This document shows positions 7,436-13,842 of a stretch of DNA of 64,000 nt, piece by piece. This DNA comes from an uncultured Aquimarina sp. Lineage in GTDB: Bacteria; Bacteroidota; Bacteroidia; Flavobacteriales; Flavobacteriaceae. The position numbers and the translations under genes were made by a program. The stretch lies in the NCBI RefSeq assembly GCF_947492965.1, contig NZ_CANLOZ010000009.1, positions 62,001 to 126,000 on the forward strand, read 5' to 3'. Each line of letters opens with the position of its first letter. Position 1 is the stretch's first letter. The notes beneath the pieces are model-generated. The model did not search any database. It was not told the origin of the DNA and was given only the letters and a program-made list of their open reading frames with translations.

Positions 7436-8350
7436 CTATACAGAAATCGTACTTGCTTTAGAAACTTTACTTTTTTGGTGATCAAAATAAAAATCAATTC
7501 TACCTAAATATAATCCAAAGCAACCTACCTGATTTACCATCACCTCTTTATCTTTTCGGTTTTGTACTATCGTTGGTTCTTTAAGAAAAGTATGTGTATG
7601 TCCTCCGATAATAAGATCTATATCTTCTGTCGCTTTGGCTAGACTTATATCCCCTACTTTATTCGGTTCTTTCTTATAATCATATCCCAAATGAGACAAA
7701 CATATTACCAAATCACATTTTTCTTCATTCTTTAGTTTTGAGGTCATATCCTGAGCAATCTCAATCGGATCCAAATATTTCGTCTCCTTATATAAATCTT
7801 TCATCACCAATCCTTCTAAAGCAATACCAAGTCCAAATATTCCGATCTTAATTCCATCCTTTATGATAATTTCATAAGGCTTTACAAAAGTATCCATTAC
7901 CGTATTGGAAAAATCATAGTTCGCAGAAACGAATTTGAATCCCGCATAAGGCAATTGTGCATGCAAACCTTCGATACCATTATCAAAATCATGATTCCCA
8001 ATAGTAGCAACATCATATTTAAGCATACTCATTAGCTTAAACTCTAATTCTCCTCCATAAAAATTAAAATAGGGTGTTCCTTGAAATATGTCACCTGCAT
8101 CCAACAATAAGGTATTTGGATTTTCTTTTCGAACATTTTCTATAATTGTAGCTCTCCTTGCAACACCTCCTTTATTTGCATTTCGCCCATCTTCTGGACC
8201 AAATGGATCTATATGACTGTGCACATCATTAGTATGCAAGATGGTAATCTTTTTAGTGTAATTCCCTGTAAAAGATGATAAACCTGAACCTCCTAATACT
8301 ACTGCTCCTGCTGTTACCGCTGTTTGTTTTACAAATTCTCTACGCTTCAT
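7436..8350 (-). CDS. Metallophosphatase half of a split 5'-nucleotidase
   Basis: A 304-residue calcineurin-like phosphoesterase matching the N-terminal catalytic domain of UshA/5'-nucleotidases. Dimetal motifs are visible: HTNDVHSH (D42, H44), DAGDIFQG, GNHDFD and GGHTH. The N-terminus KRREFVKQT with a hydrophobic stretch looks like a Tat signal, so folded, metal-loaded export is likely. It lies 9 bp downstream of a gene that encodes the matching C-terminal domain, so the enzyme that is usually one chain is here two. Expected activity is hydrolysis of extracellular nucleotides for phosphate or nucleosides. Confidence 0.88.
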   Translation of the reverse strand: MKRREFVKQTAVTAGAVVLGGSGLSSFTGNYTKKITILHTNDVHSHIDPFGPEDGRNANKGGVARRATIIENVRKENPNTLLLDAGDIFQGTPYFNFYGGELEFKLMSMLKYDVATIGNHDFDNGIEGLHAQLPYAGFKFVSANYDFSNTVMDTFVKPYEIIIKDGIKIGIFGLGIALEGLVMKDLYKETKYLDPIEIAQDMTSKLKNEEKCDLVICLSHLGYDYKKEPNKVGDISLAKATEDIDLIIGGHTHTFLKEPTIVQNRKDKEVMVNQVGCFGLYLGRIDFYFDHQKSKVSKASTISV

Positions 8351-8359
8351 TCCTGTTCC

Positions 8360-9127
8360 TTATTTGTTAATTTGTATGAACCTATCATCCCTTACCGGAT
8401 TAATTGTGTCTACTTTTTTAAAATAGTCAATCATCGCATTTCGAATTTTATAATTCAGTATGTGTGAATTAGTTGATTCCTTAAAAAAAGACATATTACT
8501 ACCTCCGTTATATAGATAATCATTTGTCGCCACGAAATACGAAGTCTCGTCATCAATCTCTTTATCATTAATTAATGCATTTACAACTTCAAAATTATGA
8601 TCCAAAGTAAGTTTTAATCCAGAAATTGGATGTGCTCTTTTAGACTCCTGTAAATACGCAATCAACTTTTTAATTAAAGCTCCTTTCATTTCGGCTACGA
8701 TTATGCTATTCTCAAAAGGCATCACCTGATATGCTGTCCTTGCACTTATATTCCCTTTGGAAATAGGAGCTCGTATTCCTCCATAATTTAATAGTACCAT
8801 GTCGATTTTATTTCCTGTTCTTGAGGTGAAAACTGGATTTGCTTGTTCTAGTACTATATCTGCCATTAAATTACCAATGGCAGTATTCAAATCTCCTTCA
8901 CCTTTGGAATATGTTTGTGGAGCGTAAGCCAAAGCACTATCTAACATTTTATTCACATGAGTTCTATAGGGCTTAACAAAAGCTTCAACTTCAGGGTTGC
9001 TAACAATAGTGTCGTTAATTTCAATTCTTTTACCTTCTATGCTGGTGAGGTAATTATTCTTCTTACATGAAGAAAAAATTATCAGGAAAACTATTATAAA
9101 ATAGCTTTTTAAAAGTATCTGTTTCAT
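8360..9127 (-). CDS. 5'-nucleotidase C-terminal domain lipoprotein (substrate-binding half)
   Basis: A 255-residue predicted lipoprotein (lipobox FSSC, Cys 21) made of the 5'-nucleotidase C-terminal domain. The family signature NYGGIRAPI is present, with AYQVMPFENSI and the aromatic-lid-like segment NDYLYNGGSNMSFF. This domain binds the nucleotide and has no metal site of its own, so it should need the metallophosphatase encoded 9 bp downstream. The two genes are surely one operon. Split UshA pairs of this kind are common in flavobacteria to my knowledge. Confidence 0.87.
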   Translation of the reverse strand: MKQILLKSYFIIVFLIIFSSCKKNNYLTSIEGKRIEINDTIVSNPEVEAFVKPYRTHVNKMLDSALAYAPQTYSKGEGDLNTAIGNLMADIVLEQANPVFTSRTGNKIDMVLLNYGGIRAPISKGNISARTAYQVMPFENSIIVAEMKGALIKKLIAYLQESKRAHPISGLKLTLDHNFEVVNALINDKEIDDETSYFVATNDYLYNGGSNMSFFKESTNSHILNYKIRNAMIDYFKKVDTINPVRDDRFIQINK

Positions 9128-9214
9128 CGGATAATGAATCGTATATTTTCTTTATTAATTTGAAATCAAACTTAAGTAATTCGATCTAAAAACTAGTGTG
9201 CAAATATGATTAAT

Positions 9215-9658
9215 TTATTCTATTAATCTACCGATAGCATCCCGAAGAATATAATTACAATGATCAACATCATCGTCATTGAGTTCGAGTACACCTATTA
9301 TCTCCACGATTTGATCAGTTTTATATTTTGTATTGTTTTTAAATATCACTTCTACAACAGATTCAGGTCCAGATCCTCCGCAGAAAAAACAGGAGGACAT
9401 CGGGTTTCGAGAAAGCAAAAGAAACTGATCATCTTCTGATGAAAAGTCTAGAAAATATCCTGTAAGCTTTATTTTGGTACCCTCAAGAGCTTCTACAGAT
9501 GTATCAAATGTTGGTTTCAAAAAATAATCATCATAGTTTACATTATAAACATTACGAAACGTTACTTGCGCCAAGTCATTCCAGGATACTTTTTTTTGAG
9601 AAAACAAGGTCGAAGTAACACTAAATAATACTATGATAAACAAACAAAACTTACGCAT
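9215..9658 (-). CDS. DUF3299-like exported protein of the His-rich ABC operon
   Basis: A 147-residue protein with a cleavable signal peptide (ending near SLFSQ) and an OB-like beta domain. It contains a Cys motif SSCFFCGG and two late residues DHCNY, and reads ALEGTKIKLTGYFL. This pattern resembles DUF3299-type periplasmic proteins, which in gammaproteobacteria accompany LolD/FtsX-like ABC genes and zinc-regulated ZrgA proteins. Its start codon overlaps the permease gene by 8 bp, so the two are translationally coupled. A periplasmic metal-binding or transfer role is inferred from Cys/His content and neighbours. Confidence 0.65.
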   Translation of the reverse strand: MRKFCLFIIVLFSVTSTLFSQKKVSWNDLAQVTFRNVYNVNYDDYFLKPTFDTSVEALEGTKIKLTGYFLDFSSEDDQFLLLSRNPMSSCFFCGGSGPESVVEVIFKNNTKYKTDQIVEIIGVLELNDDDVDHCNYILRDAIGRLIE

Positions 9659-11042
9659 CAGCTAATATTTTAGAAACATTTAATTTTAATAAAGACAAAG
9701 AGGCTATAATTGCTGCTGGCAAAGTAGTAACCATAACTAGTAACAACATATAAACCTCTTCTCTATTAGGCATACCGAACTGAAAATCATACCCATAAGC
9801 ATCGGAGAAAACTGAAAACAACCAGACGCCTAACCTACCAAACAACCAACCAAAAATAGCACTGATTAAAGTTAGCATTAGCGCTTCCAAAAAAACAAGT
9901 TTTATCAACTGAAACGTACTTATTCCATAGGTTCTCAATAAAGCCAACTCCTGTTTTCTTTCTCTTACTGATCTTACAACATTAATAAAAATACTAAGTG
10001 AAGCAATAAAAAGTATCACTAAAGAAATCCCATTAATTGCCTGAAACCCTACCCCTAAAAACGTCGTTAATCGATCAATTTCAAATTTTGGAATTGCTGC
10101 TTGCATTGTAGATTTTTCGTTTACAAACCTGGATGTCTGCAACACTCCTATTGGATTTCTAAATTTAACTAGTAATGAAGTGATTTCTTTTTTCTCTTCA
10201 TCATCTCTTTCTGAGTGATCGTGTTCTTTGGAGTGATCATGTTCCTCTTTATGCTTAGGATCGTCTTGCGAATGATTATGTTCTTCGACAAGGTGATACT
10301 CTTTATTTTCATGAGCATGCCCATCATCTTCATGAGATTGTGTTTCTGTGATAAGATTAAAATTCTCTTTCTTAACGGGGTCTTGATGCTTTTGATGAAC
10401 TTCTTGATTTTCATGACCTTCATCATACGAGTGTTCATGAACTTCCCAAATACTTTCGAGATTTGTAATAATCAGATTATCAATGATAGTTCCTGTCGGT
10501 TTTAAAATACCTGTAATCACAAATGGCTTTTCTTTATGAGTTTCTAAACCGCTCTCAGCCAAACCATGACTACTTGCAAAAGTTTTACCAACCTTAAGAT
10601 TTATTTGCTCTGCAACTTGACTTCCGACGACAGCTTCGAACGATTTTTCATATAATCTTCCTCTTTGTAATTGTGCTTTATAAACCTCTAGGTATTTATG
10701 TGTTGTTCCTAAAATCCTATATCCTTTGTAATTATCTCCGTATGAAACAGGAACCTTATATTTGACCATTGGTTTTTTAGCTATTTTCATAGCTTCTTCT
10801 AGATCTATGTTTCCGGTCGGATTATCTATATGTAATAGAGATGATAATACCAATTGCAAAGGACTTCCCTTGGCCCCAATAACCATATCAAAATGCTTCG
10901 TATTTCCCTCTAGATGTTCGTTAAGTTGTTTTTTTACTTGCAAAATAAACGTAGCAAGTGAAATACTAAGTATCAAGAGTAAAACACTTAATACCGTATT
11001 TAGAGGTTTAGAAATAAGATTTTTGTACGCTAAGTATAACAA
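9651..11042 (-). CDS. FtsX/MacB-type ABC permease with a large His-rich external loop
   Basis: A 463-residue permease with one N-terminal transmembrane helix (about 14-36), a MacB-like periplasmic domain, and three C-terminal helices (FtsX domain, about 330-460). Inserted in the periplasmic domain at residues 202-278 is a loop with 16 histidines mixed with Asp and Glu (for example DDGHAHE, EEHDHSKEHDHSE), typical of zinc-binding segments. In the Vibrio Zrg zinc system the His-rich protein is separate; here a comparable segment is built into the permease. The start is probably a TTG, 2 bp after the ATPase stop. Transport direction is not proven. Confidence 0.8.
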   Translation of the reverse strand: MLYLAYKNLISKPLNTVLSVLLLILSISLATFILQVKKQLNEHLEGNTKHFDMVIGAKGSPLQLVLSSLLHIDNPTGNIDLEEAMKIAKKPMVKYKVPVSYGDNYKGYRILGTTHKYLEVYKAQLQRGRLYEKSFEAVVGSQVAEQINLKVGKTFASSHGLAESGLETHKEKPFVITGILKPTGTIIDNLIITNLESIWEVHEHSYDEGHENQEVHQKHQDPVKKENFNLITETQSHEDDGHAHENKEYHLVEEHNHSQDDPKHKEEHDHSKEHDHSERDDEEKKEITSLLVKFRNPIGVLQTSRFVNEKSTMQAAIPKFEIDRLTTFLGVGFQAINGISLVILFIASLSIFINVVRSVRERKQELALLRTYGISTFQLIKLVFLEALMLTLISAIFGWLFGRLGVWLFSVFSDAYGYDFQFGMPNREEVYMLLLVMVTTLPAAIIASLSLLKLNVSKILADA

Positions 11043-11044
11043 TT

Positions 11045-11677
11045 TTATAAGATTATATGATTATTAAAATGCGGCTTTACTCGCTGATCATGCGTTATAA
11101 TTACTAAATTGCTATTACAGATCTTAGCTTCTTTTTTTAGAAGAGAAACTACTATTTCGCAATTGATATCATCCAAATTGGATGTCGGTTCATCTGCTAA
11201 TATGATTTTAGGTTTATGAATTACTCCTAGAGCTATCGATAATCGTTGTTGTTGTCCTTCGCTAAGTTGATATACCTTTTTATGCATTTGATCACATAAT
11301 CCTAAATGCATTAATAATTCTTCTCTCCGATATCGATCACTTTTACTTTTCGAAAATTTTTCTCGAATCAACAAGTTTTCCAGCACAGATAAAGATTTTA
11401 TAAAATAGGATTTCTGAAAAATAAGACCAATGTTTTGTCCTCTAAAATGATTTAACTCTCCTCTAGTTAATCTGTTAATATGAGTATTCCCAATATAAAC
11501 ATCTCCCGTATCTATCGGTAAAAGTCCAGCCAATAAATGCAACAAAGTAGTCTTTCCTACGCCAGATGCACCTAAAATCAATAAGCTCTCTTTGGAAGAA
11601 AGGTGAATGTCTGGGAAAACTAGATTTTGATCTTCAGAATGCTTATACGCATATCGAAGAGACGCTGTTCGTATCAT
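11045..11677 (-). CDS. LolD/MacB-type ABC transporter ATPase
   Basis: A 210-residue ATPase. Walker A is GASGVGKTT (about 36-44), the signature is LSEGQQQR and Walker B is IILADEPTSNLDD, followed by the switch His in ITHD. It is slightly short at the C-terminus compared with usual LolD proteins (220-230). It is first in a three-gene operon with the His-rich permease (2-bp gap) and the DUF3299-like gene, and is transcribed away from the MerC-like gene from a shared control region. LolD/FtsX transporters do not always move a small solute through the membrane; some transfer energy to periplasmic partners. Confidence 0.9.
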   Translation of the reverse strand: MIRTASLRYAYKHSEDQNLVFPDIHLSSKESLLILGASGVGKTTLLHLLAGLLPIDTGDVYIGNTHINRLTRGELNHFRGQNIGLIFQKSYFIKSLSVLENLLIREKFSKSKSDRYRREELLMHLGLCDQMHKKVYQLSEGQQQRLSIALGVIHKPKIILADEPTSNLDDINCEIVVSLLKKEAKICNSNLVIITHDQRVKPHFNNHIIL

Positions 11678-11690
11678 AAAAACATTTTGT

Positions 11691-11698
11691 CAAAAGTA
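11691..11698 (-). promoter_or_regulatory. -7 promoter box of the leftward ABC operon
   Basis: On the minus strand it reads TACTTTTG, an exact match to TAnnTTTG. A TTG at 11721-11719 stands 20 bp upstream as a -33 element and lies within the palindrome at 11715-11727. The predicted transcript starts about 7 nt before the ATG of the ATPase gene. Confidence 0.6.
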
Positions 11699-11714
11699 GA
11701 GAAATTATATTAAC

Positions 11715-11727
11715 GCAACAACGTTGC
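11715..11727. promoter_or_regulatory. Palindromic operator, candidate Zur site, shared by two divergent operons
   Basis: GCAAC-AAC-GTTGC is a perfect 5+5 inverted repeat with a 3-bp spacer. It overlaps the -33 elements of both divergent promoters, the expected position for a repressor that shuts both at once. The genes on both sides look like zinc acquisition genes and a Zur-like gene lies at 2139. Assignment to Zur is an inference. Confidence 0.6.
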
Positions 11728-11752
11728 AATTGTAAAAATAGTAGTATATTTG
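11723..11752 (+). promoter_or_regulatory. Promoter of the rightward MerC-folE-TonB operon
   Basis: GTTG at 11723-11726 (-33) and TATATTTG at 11745-11752 (-7, exact match) are separated by 18 bp, close to the Bacteroidota norm. Transcription would begin near 11759. This excludes a translation start at 11750 and argues for the TTG at 11777 or the ATG at 11819 for the first gene. Confidence 0.6.
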
Positions 11753-11776
11753 CCGGGATTTAAATGTGCACCTCAG

Positions 11777-12187
11777 TTGAAATTATTAGACATACAAAAT
11801 AACTCAGACAAACTAGGTATGTTGGCTAGTAGCCTCTGCCTACTACATTGTATCGCTACTCCTTTTTTATTTCTAGCACATACAGCCTCACACATATCAG
11901 ATCATCATGGTTCTAAACCTTTATGGTGGAAAAGTATGGACTTTATTTTTCTAGCATTATCGTTTATTGCCGTATACCGATCTACTCAGACCACAAGCAA
12001 ACCCATCATGAAATATCTTTTTTGGGGGTTATGGTCTATCTTATTTGCTAGTATACTTAATGAAAAACTCGAACTCATTCACTTAGGAGAAAGTATAATA
12101 TATGTGGTAACGCTTTCTTTAGTTGCTTTGCATTTTTACAATCAGAAATATTGCCAATGCAACGATAAAAAATGTTGTAAAAATTAA
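11777..12187 (+). CDS. MerC-domain membrane protein
   Basis: A protein of about 136 residues with four predicted transmembrane helices. The MerC-type signature LCLLHCIATPFLF lies near the N-terminus (Cys-x-x-x-Cys spacing with a His), TASHISDHHGS is in the first loop and a Cys-rich tail (YCQCNDKKCC) ends it. MerC proteins carry mercuric ions in resistance operons; Bacteroidota MerC-domain proteins without other mer genes are often found in zinc-regulated loci. I choose the TTG at 11777 because the upstream frame overlaps the promoter; the ATG at 11819 is the alternative. First gene of the rightward operon, 12 bp from folE. Confidence 0.8.
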   Translation: MKLLDIQNNSDKLGMLASSLCLLHCIATPFLFLAHTASHISDHHGSKPLWWKSMDFIFLALSFIAVYRSTQTTSKPIMKYLFWGLWSILFASILNEKLELIHLGESIIYVVTLSLVALHFYNQKYCQCNDKKCCKN

Positions 12188-12199
12188 TGAAAAAGCACT

Positions 12200-12871
12200 A
12201 TGAGTACAATGAACAAAGAAGAAATAGAATCTATAGGTGATGCACATGCTTCTAGCTCCACAGAAACTCCGTTACGACCGGATGCTTTTGACAAAAGTGA
12301 CGATGAAAAAATAAAGAACATACAACATCATTTTGCAGAAATCATGAAAGAATTAGGGCTTGACTTAACTGATGACAGCCTTTCAGGAACACCTTATCGC
12401 TTTGCAAAAATGTACGTAAAGGAACTTTTTTATGGGCTTAATCCAGCTAATCGACCGAGAACTTCCACTTTTGAAAATAAATACGGGTATCAGAAAATGC
12501 TCGTAGAGCAAAATATTAATATCGATTCTTCTTGTGAGCATCATTTTCTTCCAATAGTTGGGAATGCGCATGTGGGATATATCCCGAAAGATAAGGTAAT
12601 AGGGTTATCTAAAATTAATCGTTTGGTTGATTATTATTCACATAGACCACAAGTACAGGAAAGATTATGCCTGCAGATATTAAAGGATCTACAAAAAACT
12701 TTAGGTACCGATGATGTAATTGTTGTCGTAAATGCGAAACATCTATGTGTTTCTTCTAGAGGAATTAAAGACAAAAATAGCTTTACAACCACTATAGAAT
12801 TTGGTGGCATGTTTACCGATCCCACGTACCGAAATGAATTTTTAGGAATTATAGCAAAAAGTGATAATTAA
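12200..12871 (+). CDS. folE: GTP cyclohydrolase I
   Basis: A 223-residue type IA enzyme that converts GTP to 7,8-dihydroneopterin triphosphate for folate. Zinc ligands C112, H115 and C183 are all present (SSCEHH, HLCVSSRG), two residues offset from the E. coli numbering, and the active-site run RPQVQERL is intact. The N-terminal 45 residues are a variable acidic extension. Its position between a MerC-like gene and metal transport genes is unusual for a housekeeping gene and suggests a zinc-responsive copy. In many bacteria the zinc-starvation copy is the metal-promiscuous FolE2; here a normal Zn-type enzyme takes that place. Confidence 0.95.
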   Translation: MSTMNKEEIESIGDAHASSSTETPLRPDAFDKSDDEKIKNIQHHFAEIMKELGLDLTDDSLSGTPYRFAKMYVKELFYGLNPANRPRTSTFENKYGYQKMLVEQNINIDSSCEHHFLPIVGNAHVGYIPKDKVIGLSKINRLVDYYSHRPQVQERLCLQILKDLQKTLGTDDVIVVVNAKHLCVSSRGIKDKNSFTTTIEFGGMFTDPTYRNEFLGIIAKSDN

Positions 12872-12877
12872 TTCATA

Positions 12878-13036
12878 ATGAAACAAATACTAAAGATATA
12901 TAGAATTTTAATAAATAAAATTATTACCATATATCTATTAGCTACTAATTTCTATAAGTTGCAAAATTCGCAAGAAAGCAACACCTCGTTTTCTTGTGAA
13001 TTTTATGGTTTACTATATAAACCTCCTCCAATGTAA
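12878..13036 (+). CDS. 52-residue peptide ending in KPPPM
   Basis: A short frame with an ATG 6 bp after the folE stop and a TAA at 13034-13036. It has a basic N-terminus, one hydrophobic segment (about residues 12-24), then a polar stretch with one Cys and the C-terminus LLYKPPPM. The end resembles the NKPPPSC end of the small metal-locus protein at 4282. The tight spacing after folE and before the ABC gene favours translation, but the His/Cys cluster of the longer protein is missing, so this may be a degenerate or divergent member. Confidence 0.45.
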   Translation: MKQILKIYRILINKIITIYLLATNFYKLQNSQESNTSFSCEFYGLLYKPPPM

Positions 13037-13122
13037 CTAAACTATATTTTCTACAGAATTATCAGTTAATTCTTAAAAAACGAAATCATACACAACTCAT
13101 TAACTCTATACTACTCTATACT

Positions 13123-13818
13123 ATGCTTACAGCGATAAATCTCACCAAAACATATGGTAAGCACCAGGCTCTTAGCAATTTAAATTTATCCGTTGATAAA
13201 GGAGAAATTTTTTGTCTACTTGGTCAAAATGGTGCAGGTAAAACAACAACAATTAATCTATTTCTAGGTCTTATTGAGGCTACCAGTGGTACAGCGCAAA
13301 TAAATGGAGTAACAGTGACTCCAAATAGCAATAAAACAACACAGATGATTGCCTATATTCCTGAGGTAGTTCAACTCTATGGAAACTTATCTGGTCTAGA
13401 AAATCTTAATTTTTTCAGTAGACTAGCTGGTTTTAAATACTCCAATTCAGAACTATCTAATTTTTTAGTAAAAGCTGGTCTTCAGGAAAGTGCTCATCAA
13501 AACAAACTTGCTTCATACTCAAAAGGTATGCGCCAAAAAGTTGGTATCGCCATTGCACTTTCCAAAAATGCAGATTACATATTTATGGATGAGCCTATTT
13601 CTGGTTTAGACCCTAAAGCCACTTTAGAATTCACTAAAATATGTAAAGAACTAAGTAATGAAGGTAAAGCAATTTTTATGGCCACCCATGACATCTTTAA
13701 CGCTGTTAATGTAGGTACTAAAATTGGTATTATGAAAGAGGGGAAACTGGTACATACCTCCGACACTGATGCTATCACAGCAGAAGAATTACAAGACTTA
13801 TACCTAAAAACTATCTAA
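13123..13818 (+). CDS. ABC transporter ATPase, CcmA/NosF type
   Basis: A 231-residue ATPase of the ABC-2 class. Walker A is GQNGAGKT at 34-41 and Walker B is FMDEPISGLDP with E157. The signature is YSKGM instead of LSGGQ, a common variant in NosF-like ATPases, and the switch His is in ATHD. It is 24 bp upstream of the TonB receptor gene and is evidently the energy unit for the two ABC-2/DUF3526 permeases encoded beyond it. NosF and its relatives usually power export or support metalloenzyme assembly, so the pairing with an outer-membrane receptor is notable. Confidence 0.88.
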   Translation: MLTAINLTKTYGKHQALSNLNLSVDKGEIFCLLGQNGAGKTTTINLFLGLIEATSGTAQINGVTVTPNSNKTTQMIAYIPEVVQLYGNLSGLENLNFFSRLAGFKYSNSELSNFLVKAGLQESAHQNKLASYSKGMRQKVGIAIALSKNADYIFMDEPISGLDPKATLEFTKICKELSNEGKAIFMATHDIFNAVNVGTKIGIMKEGKLVHTSDTDAITAEELQDLYLKTI

Positions 13819-13842
13819 ACGTAAAACAAATCAATTCACACA

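Noticed and set aside
10169..10505. Long alternative frames on both strands over the His-rich loop of the ABC permease
   Set aside because: They arise from the CAT/GAT-rich low-complexity sequence and overlap a clear FtsX-type permease domain.
11750..11776. Translation start at 11750 for the MerC-like protein
   Set aside because: That TTG lies within the -7 promoter box (11745-11752), so it would precede the predicted transcript start.
12955..12985. GTTGC...GCAAC inverted repeat inside the 52-codon frame, considered as a second operator
   Set aside because: The half-sites are about 15 bp apart, not 3, so the geometry differs from the 11715-11727 palindrome.
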